Source: Desulfotignum sp.
GTDB taxonomy: Bacteria > Desulfobacterota > Desulfobacteria > Desulfobacterales > Desulfobacteraceae
Assembly: GCA_011389555.1 (NCBI GenBank)
Contig: JAABUD010000122.1
Coordinates: 1-64,000 of the forward strand
Length of the DNA: 64,000 nt
Direction of reading: 5' to 3'
Below, one piece after another: positions 16,676 through 25,155 of this stretch (positions within the stretch are counted from its first letter, which is position 1; every line of letters starts with the position of its first letter). The notes beneath the pieces were generated by a model. It was not told the DNA's origin. It made no database searches and worked only from the letters and a program-made list of their open reading frames with translations. The translations under genes and the position numbers were made by a program.

Positions 16676-18007
16676 TTAGGTTGTTTTGCTGTTTGGGTTC
16701 ATACCGGGTTTCTCCCGGCCGGCCCAGTGCCGGATCACGGTCTTTGCCGTGATCAAATCATCATGATTTTCCGGCAGCAGGTTCACATGCAGGCACGAAT
16801 CTGCGGCATGTCCGAAAACGACCCCGGTCATCCCGGCATCGGCCATGTCCCTGTCAAGCATCTGAATCTGATCGGACACGGACATGTCAGGCCGCATCAG
16901 ATCATATCCCAGCCGGTAAATCCGGTCATCCTTTTGCCGGGCACAGGCGGTCATATGGCTCACCGCGTGGGGGGCGGCTTTTCTGATCAGCCGGATCCGG
17001 GACAGGTCCGCATGATCGGTGGCGGCCAAAGAGGCATCCGCATCTCCCCCGGCTTGTTTTGCCGCATCCATGAGCTGTGTCGCCAGGTCTGTAATGGCCT
17101 CTTCACTGTTTTTGTGCAGTTCCAGGTACACAGCCCCGGCAGCGGCCGGATTTACCCCCGGCATGGACCGGAACGACGGGTGTTCTTTTTTGAACCCGTG
17201 GAGGATCTCCAGGGTTTTGCCGTCCATCAGTTCCATTGCTGCCATGCCGGTATCCTCTGAAACATGCTGATTTGCTATCAGGCGGTCGATGAATCCGAAG
17301 ACCTGATCCGGACGGGGGAAAAAAAACACCATTCCCCACATCTGGGACGGCATCGGCAAAAGTGTCAGGGTCAGCTCCGTGATCACCCTGAGCTCGCTGT
17401 TCCCGACGAAAAAGGCATCCAGATCCTCTCCCCGGTCCAGCACATGGAGGGTTCCCCGGGCATCCATTCCCTGCACCGCCCGGATGTGCTGCCGGGCCCG
17501 TCCATAGGCATGGACACCGATTCCCCGGGCATTGGTGGCGGCCATGCCGCCGATGGTTGCCGTATCTTCGGTGGGGTCCGGGGGCCAGAACCACGGAAGG
17601 GGATCGTTTTGAAACCGGTCCAGCACGGCCAGAGACGTCCGGTCCCATTGGCCGGCATCCTCGAACCGCCGGGATGCGGTCTGGCGATTGAGGTCCGCCA
17701 GGATCACCCCGGGCTGGACCCGCAGGCAGTACCGTCCGGCCGGATCAAAGGTCATGCCGGTGATCCGGTTCATGGCGGACAGATTCAGGATATGGCCGGT
17801 GTGGGGCACGGCCCGGCCGTCAATGCCGGTGCGGCTGCCCTGGACACTGACCGGGATCTGCCGGTCAAAGAGCGGTGTCAACACCTGCCTGACCTGGGAT
17901 TCCGTCAAGGGAAAAGAGATGGAATCGGCTTTGCCGGACCGCAGGGATTCATCCCGGAGAAATTCCGTGTGACGGGCGGGATCAAACGGCTGGATCAATG
18001 GGGTCAT
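16676..18007 (-). CDS. FAD-linked oxidase lacking the usual C-terminal end
   Basis: A 443-residue GlcD/D-lactate-dehydrogenase-like flavoprotein (FAD_binding_4 type). The FAD domain shows PVSVQGSRTGIDGRAVP and EDTATIGGMAATNARGIG, both typical of pyrophosphate and adenine contacts, and GNSELRVITELTLTL. The substrate domain ends in VVFGHAADSCLHVNLLPE, the usual GHxGDGNxHxN-like motif, but then stops after about 30 residues. The GGTxSGEHGIG block that normally follows and contributes His and Glu is missing, and only 20 bases separate it from the kinase. Its start overlaps the ETF alpha stop (ATGA). Probable oxidation of a 2-hydroxyacid or alcohol with electrons passed to ETF; substrate unknown. 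No direct counterpart in E. coli ygc is known to me. Confidence 0.85.
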   Translation of the reverse strand: MTPLIQPFDPARHTEFLRDESLRSGKADSISFPLTESQVRQVLTPLFDRQIPVSVQGSRTGIDGRAVPHTGHILNLSAMNRITGMTFDPAGRYCLRVQPGVILADLNRQTASRRFEDAGQWDRTSLAVLDRFQNDPLPWFWPPDPTEDTATIGGMAATNARGIGVHAYGRARQHIRAVQGMDARGTLHVLDRGEDLDAFFVGNSELRVITELTLTLLPMPSQMWGMVFFFPRPDQVFGFIDRLIANQHVSEDTGMAAMELMDGKTLEILHGFKKEHPSFRSMPGVNPAAAGAVYLELHKNSEEAITDLATQLMDAAKQAGGDADASLAATDHADLSRIRLIRKAAPHAVSHMTACARQKDDRIYRLGYDLMRPDMSVSDQIQMLDRDMADAGMTGVVFGHAADSCLHVNLLPENHDDLITAKTVIRHWAGREKPGMNPNSKTT

Positions 18008-19011
18008 TGCGGCTCCTGTGTCTGGATCAGCCGCGCCAGTTCCAGCAGCACCGGCACCAGGTCATCCACAATGCCCACGTCTGCTGACTGAAACACCGGG
18101 GCATCCGGATCCGTGTTAATGGCCACGATCCATTCGGCCTGACGAATGCCCGCACTGAATGCTCCGGTGCCGGACACCCCGGCCACAATGCACAAAGACG
18201 GGGCCACCATGGTTCCGGACACCCCGATGAGGTGGTCCATGGGCAGCCACCCGTTCATCACCACGGGCCGGGTGGCCCCGATCCGGGCGTTCAACGCCCG
18301 GGCCACCGGTTTCATCTGTTCCAGAATCTGTTCGGACCTCACTCCGTTTCCCAGAACCAGGATCCGGTCGGCCCCGGCCAGTTTGTCATCAACCGCCACC
18401 GGAAAGACCCGGGTGGATTGTATCCATGACAGGGGCCGTATGTCAGGATCAGGAAGGTCTGTCACCCCGCATCCGGGATCCCGGGTCCATTTGAGGTCCA
18501 CACCTGCGGTGCCGGCTGCTGACAGGCACCAGGGCGAAGGGTCCGGCACCTGGTGTGCCTGCAGGTGGCTGCCATACACCAGGCGGCCAACACTCAGGGT
18601 GTTGTCTGAACCTATGTTGCAGGTCTGAACCTGCAGGCAGGCCTGCCCCTGAAGACGAAATCCCAGCCGGGCGGCCAGGCAGTCTCCGGCATCGGTGCCG
18701 GCAAACAGGTACAGGTCTTTGGGGGAATGCCGATGCTTGTCCGCCAGCAGATCCAGGATCGAATCCGGCACGCCGGCATCGGGCAGAGGAATCCTGTGCA
18801 CCCGGTTCAACGCCACCGGCCATTCAGGGAAACGGTCCGGAACAGGTCCTGTGTACCCCATCCACAGCTCCAGAGAGGGGATGGCCCCGGCCAGAGAAGA
18901 CAACAGCGGCACCATATCCGCGGCCCGGGCTTCCATGTCCCGGGCATCCCCGGTCAGCACGGCCATCCCGGTCATGGTTCTTGTCTCGTTCATCGCTTCC
19001 GTTCCGGTCAT
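18004..19011 (-). CDS. Electron transfer flavoprotein alpha-subunit-like (YgcQ-like)
   Basis: A 335-residue ETF alpha homologue. The FAD-binding C-terminal domain is clear: TRPVVMNGWLP, LIGVSGTMVAPSLCIVAGVSG, and IVAINTDPDAPVFQSADVGIVDDL, matching the family's AINKDPxAPIFxxAD block. The N-terminal half is divergent but has the LYLFAGTDAGDCLAARLGF segment expected of domain I. The N-terminus MTGTEAMNETRTMTGM has several alternative Met; the first overlaps the ETF beta stop and I keep it. ETF alpha binds FAD and, with beta, carries electrons from dehydrogenases. Bracketed by two FAD oxidases. Confidence 0.88.
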   Translation of the reverse strand: MTGTEAMNETRTMTGMAVLTGDARDMEARAADMVPLLSSLAGAIPSLELWMGYTGPVPDRFPEWPVALNRVHRIPLPDAGVPDSILDLLADKHRHSPKDLYLFAGTDAGDCLAARLGFRLQGQACLQVQTCNIGSDNTLSVGRLVYGSHLQAHQVPDPSPWCLSAAGTAGVDLKWTRDPGCGVTDLPDPDIRPLSWIQSTRVFPVAVDDKLAGADRILVLGNGVRSEQILEQMKPVARALNARIGATRPVVMNGWLPMDHLIGVSGTMVAPSLCIVAGVSGTGAFSAGIRQAEWIVAINTDPDAPVFQSADVGIVDDLVPVLLELARLIQTQEPQ

Positions 19012-19898
19012 GATTTTTTTTCCAATCCTGGCACCCGCCCTGATGCCAGATACCGGTCAAACAGCTGCTGCGCTTTTTTTTGCGGGCGGTCTCCTGCGAT
19101 CATGGTGCAGTGCCGGGTGGATGCCGGCACAGGCGCCAGGACGGGCAAGGGGTCCATCTTTGCCGGATCATGGGGGATCACGCCCAGGTCTGCGGACGTC
19201 AACACCCGGGGGTTTTGTTTTCGAGCGTCGAGTTTCTGTTTGATGGTGGGGATCCGCAGGCAGTCATGGGCCGTGGCATTGCCCACCACCAGCACCAGGG
19301 GCGGGACCACGGTATGGACATAATCGGCCCGGTCTGTCCGGCACAAAACCTGTATCCCACCTTTGTCATCAAAATCCAGGCCTGTGACAGACATCAGGCA
19401 GGGCCATCCCAGCATTTCCGCCACCAGAGGCCCGGTCTGGCCGTGCTCCCCTGCCCCGCCCCGGGGCCCGAAAACCAGCAGGTCCGGGGCGTTGGATTTT
19501 TTTGCCCAGGCAGCAATGATTTCTGCCACGGTCCGGGGGGAAAACCACGGGTCTGCATCCGGTGCCACCCGGATTGCCCGGTCAAATCCCACGGCGTACA
19601 GGTGGCGCAGAAACAGGTCGGCCCGATGGTCATCCACCGTGAGGGCGGTGCGTTCAATGCGGACCGGCCGTCCGGCGGTATGGTTTCTGCTCTCCCGGGT
19701 CCTGTCTTTCATGTGCACTCCGGGTGACCGGGCCGGCTCTCCCAGGGCCAGGGCCATTTCCAGGGCACTTTCCTCGTAACAGTTGAACACCTGTCTGGCA
19801 AACCTCAAATCCACCGGTCCCCGGCCCTGTATCTGCCAGTCCGGGGCCGGCACCATGCCATAATCATGGATTGTCTTGAAACAGACCGTCAGTTTCAT
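19008..19898 (-). CDS. Electron transfer flavoprotein beta-subunit-like (YgcR-like)
   Basis: A 296-residue ETF beta homologue. The true start is MKLTVCFKTIHDYGMV at 19898, overlapping the FAD oxidase stop as ATGA; the longer frame reads into that gene out of phase. Middle: LLVFGPRGGAGEHGQTGPL, the ETF beta phosphate-binding type segment, followed by AEMLGWPC. The C-terminus KKAQQLFDRYL resembles E. coli YgcR as I recall it. Whether it binds AMP or a second, bifurcating FAD cannot be decided by eye. Co-translated with the neighbouring flavoproteins. Confidence 0.87.
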   Translation of the reverse strand: MKLTVCFKTIHDYGMVPAPDWQIQGRGPVDLRFARQVFNCYEESALEMALALGEPARSPGVHMKDRTRESRNHTAGRPVRIERTALTVDDHRADLFLRHLYAVGFDRAIRVAPDADPWFSPRTVAEIIAAWAKKSNAPDLLVFGPRGGAGEHGQTGPLVAEMLGWPCLMSVTGLDFDDKGGIQVLCRTDRADYVHTVVPPLVLVVGNATAHDCLRIPTIKQKLDARKQNPRVLTSADLGVIPHDPAKMDPLPVLAPVPASTRHCTMIAGDRPQKKAQQLFDRYLASGRVPGLEKKS

Positions 19899-21349
19899 TT
19901 GTCCACAGGAAAGATGGTGCCTTTGTTCATGATGCCGTTGGGGTCGAACACCTGCTTGAGGCGGTCCAGAATGTAATACGCGCTGCCGTGCTCCTGTCTG
20001 GTCCAGGGGGTCCGGTACTTGCCGATGCCGTGGTGGTGGACCATGGAACCCCCGGCTTTCAGCGTTTCTTCCACGATCATGGCATTGAGCGGGATATGAT
20101 AGGTTGCCAGTTCCTGTTCCGGCGGGCATTTTTTGATATTGTAGTCATACACAAAATACAGGTTGGTGCCGGTCTGGTAGGAGTGGGAGGAGTGTCCCCC
20201 CAGCAGGGTGAGATCTTCTCCATGGGGAAAATCCCGCTGGATCCGGTCCAGGACGTTCCGGTAAATGGGGTAGATGCAGTCCCAGTTGCCGGATACTTCC
20301 GTGGTAAATCCGGTATTCAGGGTTTTTCTGATCAGTTCCCTTTCTTCCATCACCTTTTCGGGTCCCCAGTTGAGATGATTGAACCAGTTTTCGATGATCC
20401 TGCCGTCAATGGGGTCCTGGTCCGGATACCGGGCCGCAATCTCTTCAATGCCGTCAGCCGTGGCCCGGACAATGGGGGCCGGGCCTTCACCCATGAACAT
20501 GAGCACGCACCGGTCCGGTGCAAACTGGTCAAATCCGTGCTGAGCCCCGTCCTGGGCATCATACAGCCGGGCCATGGAGGGCCGGTAACCGGCGGTGATG
20601 ACCTCTCTTAGAAGATCGAACCCGGATGACATGTTCGGCATGGCATACGCCTGAAACGAATTGTTTTCCGGATAATACCGGTACAGCTTGAGGGTAATTT
20701 CCGTGATAAAGCACAGCGCCCCTTCATTGCCGATGATCACGTGCCGTATGTCCGGACCGCAGGCTCTGCGGGGCACGTTTTTGATCCGGGTGATCTCCCC
20801 ATCGGGAAATACCGCTTCCAGCCCCACCACCATATCCTCGATCCCGCCGTACAGGGTGGAGAACTGGCCGATGCTCCGGGTGGCCACCAGGCCTCCCATC
20901 ATGGCCAGGGGCTTGGATTGAGGGGAATGTCCGATGGTCAGGCCATGCCGGCGAACCTGGTTTTCCAGCACCTCCAGGTTCACTCCGCACTGGGCTGTGA
21001 CCAGCATGGCCGTGGGATTGATCTCAATGATCCGGTTCATGTCCGACCCATCCAGCACAATGGAGTTTTTTACAATGGTTTCCAGCCCGCCCTCGGTGGC
21101 GGACCCGCCGGTTTTGGGCACACAGTTGATGCCGTGCCGGTCGGCAAACTTCAGGATGGCCGACACCTGGGCCGCATCCGCCGGTTTCACCACCGCCGCC
21201 GGCAGGGGCAGTTCATAGATGCCGAATACAGCCTGCACTTTTCTGTACCGGTCCACACTGTTTTCCCTGAGCACGGGTTCGTCGGTGATGACCCGGTCTT
21301 TGCCCACCAGATGGGTCAGCTGGTCCACAATGGCTTGTCTTGATAACAT
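19895..21349 (-). CDS. ygcU: YgcU-like FAD-linked oxidase (alkyl-DHAP-synthase-like family)
   Basis: A 484-residue flavoprotein, the same length as E. coli YgcU and very similar to it over its length as I recall. FAD-binding core: VPKTGGSATEGGLETI, the HSPQSKPLAMMGGLVATRS segment, GQFSTLYGGIEDMVVG, and GNEGALCFITEITLKLY. The C-terminal part has GGHSSHSYQTGTNLYFVYDY and GGSMVHHHGIGKYRTPW, whose HHHG motif recalls alkylglycerone-phosphate synthase and related VAO-fold oxidases. It stands between the SDR and the ETF genes, so ETF is its likely electron acceptor. Reaction and substrate are not established for the E. coli protein to my knowledge. Confidence 0.9.
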   Translation of the reverse strand: MLSRQAIVDQLTHLVGKDRVITDEPVLRENSVDRYRKVQAVFGIYELPLPAAVVKPADAAQVSAILKFADRHGINCVPKTGGSATEGGLETIVKNSIVLDGSDMNRIIEINPTAMLVTAQCGVNLEVLENQVRRHGLTIGHSPQSKPLAMMGGLVATRSIGQFSTLYGGIEDMVVGLEAVFPDGEITRIKNVPRRACGPDIRHVIIGNEGALCFITEITLKLYRYYPENNSFQAYAMPNMSSGFDLLREVITAGYRPSMARLYDAQDGAQHGFDQFAPDRCVLMFMGEGPAPIVRATADGIEEIAARYPDQDPIDGRIIENWFNHLNWGPEKVMEERELIRKTLNTGFTTEVSGNWDCIYPIYRNVLDRIQRDFPHGEDLTLLGGHSSHSYQTGTNLYFVYDYNIKKCPPEQELATYHIPLNAMIVEETLKAGGSMVHHHGIGKYRTPWTRQEHGSAYYILDRLKQVFDPNGIMNKGTIFPVDK

Positions 21350-21454
21350 GAAAATTCCTTTTTATCTGTTTTGTCGCTTTGGGTATCTATTTTTTCCGGA
21401 TTTTTTGTTTTCCGGCACCTGAATGTCGCAATGAATTGTTCTGTTCCCCGAACG

Positions 21455-22231
21455 TTACTGCACCAGGTATCCCCCGTCCACCACCAGGATGTGGCCGTTC
21501 ACATAATCCGAGGCCCTTGAGGCCAGAAACACGGCCGCTCCCATCAAATCGGAGATATCCCCCCACCGGGCGGCCGGAATGTGGTCCAGGATCCGCTGGT
21601 TGCTTGCCGGGTCGCTCCGGGTCTGTTCGGTGATGGCCGTGGCAAAGTATCCCGGGGCAATGCCGTTCACCTGGATATTGTGCTGTGCCAGCTCATCGCA
21701 GTACGCTTTGGTCAACCCGGCCAGGGCATGCTTGGACGCGGCATAGCAGGGAGACATGCGGCCCCCGAGATAGGAGAACAGTGAACAGATGTTGATGATT
21801 TTCCCGCAATTTCTCGGGATCATATACCGGGCCGCTTCCCGGCTCAGTTCAAAGGCGGCGGTCAGATTGACCGCCAGCATGGGGTCCCAGTCGTCTCTGT
21901 TAAATTCCAGCACCGGATTCAGCCGGCAGATGCCGGCATTGTTCACCAGGATGTCCACATCCCCCAGGGTATCCACACAGCGGTTCAGGATTTGTTCACA
22001 CGCACCGGGCCGGGTGATGTCAATGGTCAGAAATCCGGTGTTCACCTCCTGGGCCTGGAGCAGTTCCCGGGTTTCTCCGGTTTCCTCGATCATGCCGGCA
22101 CAAAAGATATCGGCCCCGGCTTTGGCCAGGGCCAGGGAAAAGGCCTGTCCCAGGCCGGTGTTGCCGCCGGTGACAATGGCTTTTTTGCCTTTGAGGGAGA
22201 AATGATCCATGGAAAAACAGTTCAGATTCAT
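21455..22231 (-). CDS. ygcW: YgcW-like short-chain dehydrogenase
   Basis: A 258-residue SDR. Cofactor motif TGGNTGLGQAF, NNAGIC, catalytic Ser in INICSLFSYLGG, and YAASKHALAG with Tyr-x-x-x-Lys. The C-terminal NGHILVVDGGYLVQ is typical. FSMDHFSLKGKKAIVTGGN near the N-terminus and much of the length recall E. coli YgcW. The start at 22231 (MNLNCFSMDHF) fits that N-terminus; an alternative Met is 7 residues in. First gene of the ygc-like operon, 46 bases downstream of the -10 box of a strong promoter. Probably oxidises or reduces a sugar- or polyol-derived substrate with NAD(P). Confidence 0.93.
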   Translation of the reverse strand: MNLNCFSMDHFSLKGKKAIVTGGNTGLGQAFSLALAKAGADIFCAGMIEETGETRELLQAQEVNTGFLTIDITRPGACEQILNRCVDTLGDVDILVNNAGICRLNPVLEFNRDDWDPMLAVNLTAAFELSREAARYMIPRNCGKIINICSLFSYLGGRMSPCYAASKHALAGLTKAYCDELAQHNIQVNGIAPGYFATAITEQTRSDPASNQRILDHIPAARWGDISDLMGAAVFLASRASDYVNGHILVVDGGYLVQ

Positions 22232-22276
22232 GGGAATGGTGTCCTTCTTCGTTGCGGGGTTGAGATTCGAAGGGGG

Positions 22277-22305
22277 ATCATAGATGTCTGATCTTTTTTT
22301 GTCAA
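22277..22305 (-). promoter_or_regulatory. Near-consensus sigma70 promoter of the ygc-like operon
   Basis: On the minus strand TTGACA (22305-22300) and TATGAT (22282-22277) are separated by exactly 17 bases. It lies in the 80-base gap after the AOR stop and directly before ygcW, so the operon can be transcribed independently of AOR and coaE. Confidence 0.8.
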
Positions 22306-22314
22306 CGGTTGTCA
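22300..22314. promoter_or_regulatory. Palindromic operator candidate overlapping the -35 box
   Basis: TGTCAACGGTTGTCA is a 15-base palindrome (TGnCAAC-n-GTTGnCA) with mismatches only at positions 3 and 13. It covers the -35 hexamer and the AOR stop codon, a position suited to a repressor. No regulator gene is adjacent. Confidence 0.45.
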
Positions 22315-24225
22315 GCGCATATTTGACAGATCCAGTCGGTTCAGGGTGTCAGGCAGCTGTTCTCCGGTATTCGGATCCCATCCGCGCAAGTGATAGAACT
22401 CTTTTCGCATGGATGCAAACCCGTTTTTGTCCAGGGTCATGCCTTTGCGGCTCAGCACCTGATCACCCGGTCCCGGCACCAGCACGTCCGGGTTCATGAA
22501 CACCGTCTCGACCGGTTTGGTATAGTTGAATTGAGCCACATCATCGTCCAGGAACGGACGAAGTCCTTCCCGGATACGGATGAGACGTTCCAGATTGAAG
22601 ATACGTTCGCCTGCCGTGTCAAGGCCCCGGGCATCCATGTCAATGCCCGTGACCGCAGTGAAGGTGGCGGCTTCCAACTCGGGATCTCCCACATGATCGG
22701 GCGTATGCCAGGAGACCGTTACCGGCCAGCAGGAATCACAAAGCACCAGGCTGTCCTTGGCAAAGGTGCGGTCCATGATGCTCACTGCTGCCCGGGCCTT
22801 GCCGTCATACGTCATCAGGTCCCAGGCCTTTTCATGACCCCAGAACCGGGCGGCGGCTTTCCGGAACACCTCACTGGAAACCGGAGAGCTTTTCGGATCA
22901 TTCTGGTGCATCACCCACAAACCGGTGAGCCGGCTGACTTCATGAAGCATGGCAATGGGCTGCCGGGGGGAAAACGCATATAACAGGCCGTTTGGAAGGT
23001 ATTCCCTGGCGGAATAGGTGGCTCCGTCCCCGACCCCGGACACTTCCGGCGCAAAAAGTGCTTTGGCCTCCGGTCCCAGGATCTCCCCGGCCCGCAGCAG
23101 CCCTTCTGCCAGGATATCGCCGAATCCATGGCGAAAGCTGATCATATCCGTCAGGGTTGTGAAAAATTCAAGGGTGCCCAGCTTTGACATATCCAGACCG
23201 GTCTGTGTATGGGTCAGAACACCGGCCTTGTCACAGGCAACCAGCCAGTGGATGATGTTGAACATTTCCATGGTGCAAAGGGACCGGTCATTGCAGATGC
23301 CGGTGGCCTGAACCGCGATTTCGGACGACAGATCCGGCCGGCCCGCCACCCAGGGGAAATACACGAACATGGACTGGCATTTGCGCACCAGGGTGTCACC
23401 GGAAGCGGTCTGAAGCCGGTTCCGGTATATGCAGTCCAGACCGCATTGAAAACAACTCGATTTTCCCGTCCGCCGCACCTGTTCCGGGTTGAACGGCAGA
23501 AACATCGGATCTTTGCGGTTCAGTTCAATGGCCCGGCGGCTGAGTGCCTTTAGCCGGTCCGGATGGGCCGCAGCAATGGTGCCGGTGCCGTTCACGGCAA
23601 TGGCTTTGAGATGTTTGGATCCCATGACCGCCCCAAACCCGCCGGTGGCACTGCCTTCATTGTCGGTCATGATATTGGCGCTGCGGCATCTGTTTTCGCC
23701 GGCCACCCCTGTGGTGATCATTCGAACTGAATCCCCGTGCAAGGTTTTGAGGCGGGCCATTACCGCGGACACCCCCTGCCCCCACAGATCTGCGGCATCT
23801 TTGATCTGTACACGGCTGTCCTCGATATGCAGGTACACGGGCCGGTCGGCCCGGCCCGTGATCACCAGTCCATCAAACCCGGCCCGTTTGAGATAGGGGC
23901 CGAAATATCCCCCAAGGTTGCCATAACAGAATCCTTCCGGTAAGGTCAACGGGGATTTGCCCACCACCACGAACCGGGAAGCCCCCTGGGCACCTGTGGC
24001 CCCGAGCGGCCCGGTCATGAAAATCAGGTGGTTTTCCGGTGCCAGGGCACCGGTGTCCGGCGCGACCATGTCCCGGTACAGCCGGGTGGCCATGCCCCGG
24101 CCCCCCAGGTATTGATCTGTGTGGTCCAGGGTATTCAAATGGGTGATGGCGCCATCAGACAGATTCACGTGCAGGATTTTGCCGGTCCACCCGAAAACAA
24201 AAGGGGTAGGGTTGTCAGACGTCAT
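22312..24225 (-). CDS. Tungsten-type aldehyde:ferredoxin oxidoreductase
   Basis: A 637-residue AOR-family enzyme, oxidising aldehydes to acids with ferredoxin (or the reverse) via a bis-tungstopterin and a 4Fe-4S cluster. N-terminal WTGKILHVNLSDG and LGGRGMATRL are typical, then MTGPLGATGAQGASRFVVVGKSP is replaced here by the shorter recognisable pieces LGATGAQGASRF and SPLTLPEGF, pterin-contact segments. Cluster ligands CFQCGLDC (C-x2-C-x3-C) and a late Cys in VLCDSC. The start at 24225 has AGGAG ten bases upstream, inside the coaE end; the frame open further upstream lacks a site. It overlaps coaE by 11 bases, so it may be co-transcribed with coaE. Confidence 0.9.
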   Translation of the reverse strand: MTSDNPTPFVFGWTGKILHVNLSDGAITHLNTLDHTDQYLGGRGMATRLYRDMVAPDTGALAPENHLIFMTGPLGATGAQGASRFVVVGKSPLTLPEGFCYGNLGGYFGPYLKRAGFDGLVITGRADRPVYLHIEDSRVQIKDAADLWGQGVSAVMARLKTLHGDSVRMITTGVAGENRCRSANIMTDNEGSATGGFGAVMGSKHLKAIAVNGTGTIAAAHPDRLKALSRRAIELNRKDPMFLPFNPEQVRRTGKSSCFQCGLDCIYRNRLQTASGDTLVRKCQSMFVYFPWVAGRPDLSSEIAVQATGICNDRSLCTMEMFNIIHWLVACDKAGVLTHTQTGLDMSKLGTLEFFTTLTDMISFRHGFGDILAEGLLRAGEILGPEAKALFAPEVSGVGDGATYSAREYLPNGLLYAFSPRQPIAMLHEVSRLTGLWVMHQNDPKSSPVSSEVFRKAAARFWGHEKAWDLMTYDGKARAAVSIMDRTFAKDSLVLCDSCWPVTVSWHTPDHVGDPELEAATFTAVTGIDMDARGLDTAGERIFNLERLIRIREGLRPFLDDDVAQFNYTKPVETVFMNPDVLVPGPGDQVLSRKGMTLDKNGFASMRKEFYHLRGWDPNTGEQLPDTLNRLDLSNMR

Positions 24226-24937
24226 ATATTGTATCTCCTGTAGGGTGACACGCGGTACTATTTTCCTGCCGCTGTTCTTTATCCTGTTGCAGCTGCTGCC
24301 ACACACGGTTCACCTGATCCTGAGTGTAGGACCGGTCACAGCGGTTATCGATCACGTAGTCGGCATATTGTATTTTTTCGTCCGGGGACAGCTGGGAGCC
24401 GATAATGGCTTGTGCCGATTCCACACGGATGTTGTCCCGGGCCGCCAGGCGTTCAAGCTGGATATCTTGGGGAAGATACACCACAATCACCTTGTGGAAC
24501 AGATGCGGTATGTTCAGTTCGATCAACAGGGGAACGGCCACCTGAATGACACTGTCCGGGCGGTCAGCCGCCAGATCGGTCAATTGTTCGGCAAAGGTTT
24601 CAAATATCAATGGATGGGTGATCTGTTCCAGGTGCCGGCGCTTTGTTTCATCGGCAAACACAATGCCGGACAATGCGTTGCGGTCCAGGGTCCCGTCGGC
24701 TTGAACCACTCCGGCACCGAAATCCGAAACAATCCGGTCATACCCCGGTGTCCCGGGCGTCACGATCTTGCGGGCGATTTGGTCGAAATCGATGAGCGGG
24801 GCCCCTAAATCTTCAAGCATCCGGGATACCGTGGTTTTGCCGCAGGCGATACTGCCGGTGACTGCCACCACCAGGCAGTTGTTTTGTTTCCGGGTTTTTT
24901 CCAGAGCACAAGATGCCTGGTGAATCATGCACGTCAT
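24215..24937 (-). CDS. coaE: Dephospho-CoA kinase
   Basis: The final step of CoA biosynthesis, ATP-dependent phosphorylation of dephospho-CoA. The P-loop is AVTGSIACGKTTVSRML, followed by DFDQIARKIVTPG, GTLDRNALSGIVFAD, the THPLIF and PLLIELNI segments, and VVYLPQDIQLERLAARD, all expected in CoaE. The start at 24937 has GAGG at a good distance; a longer frame from 24994 does not. About 240 residues, slightly longer than the E. coli enzyme owing to both ends. It lies between ssrA and the AOR gene. Confidence 0.92.
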   Translation of the reverse strand: MTCMIHQASCALEKTRKQNNCLVVAVTGSIACGKTTVSRMLEDLGAPLIDFDQIARKIVTPGTPGYDRIVSDFGAGVVQADGTLDRNALSGIVFADETKRRHLEQITHPLIFETFAEQLTDLAADRPDSVIQVAVPLLIELNIPHLFHKVIVVYLPQDIQLERLAARDNIRVESAQAIIGSQLSPDEKIQYADYVIDNRCDRSYTQDQVNRVWQQLQQDKEQRQENSTACHPTGDTIYDV

Positions 24938-25155
24938 AATCGCCTCATGGTGTAAGCTCTGCATTGTGCCGAATGCCGAATCAGAGTGTACCATTCCCCC
25001 GGGTCCGATGCAAGAAATTCAAATGTCTTGTCTAAGCGATTGCATGGAAACTGTGTTAGGAATGACCCCCGGGAAACGATTTTCTGCCGGCCGGGAATCT
25101 GTGGAAAAGCGCGGAAAAATAATGAAATACAAAGATACATTGTTTGATAATAATC

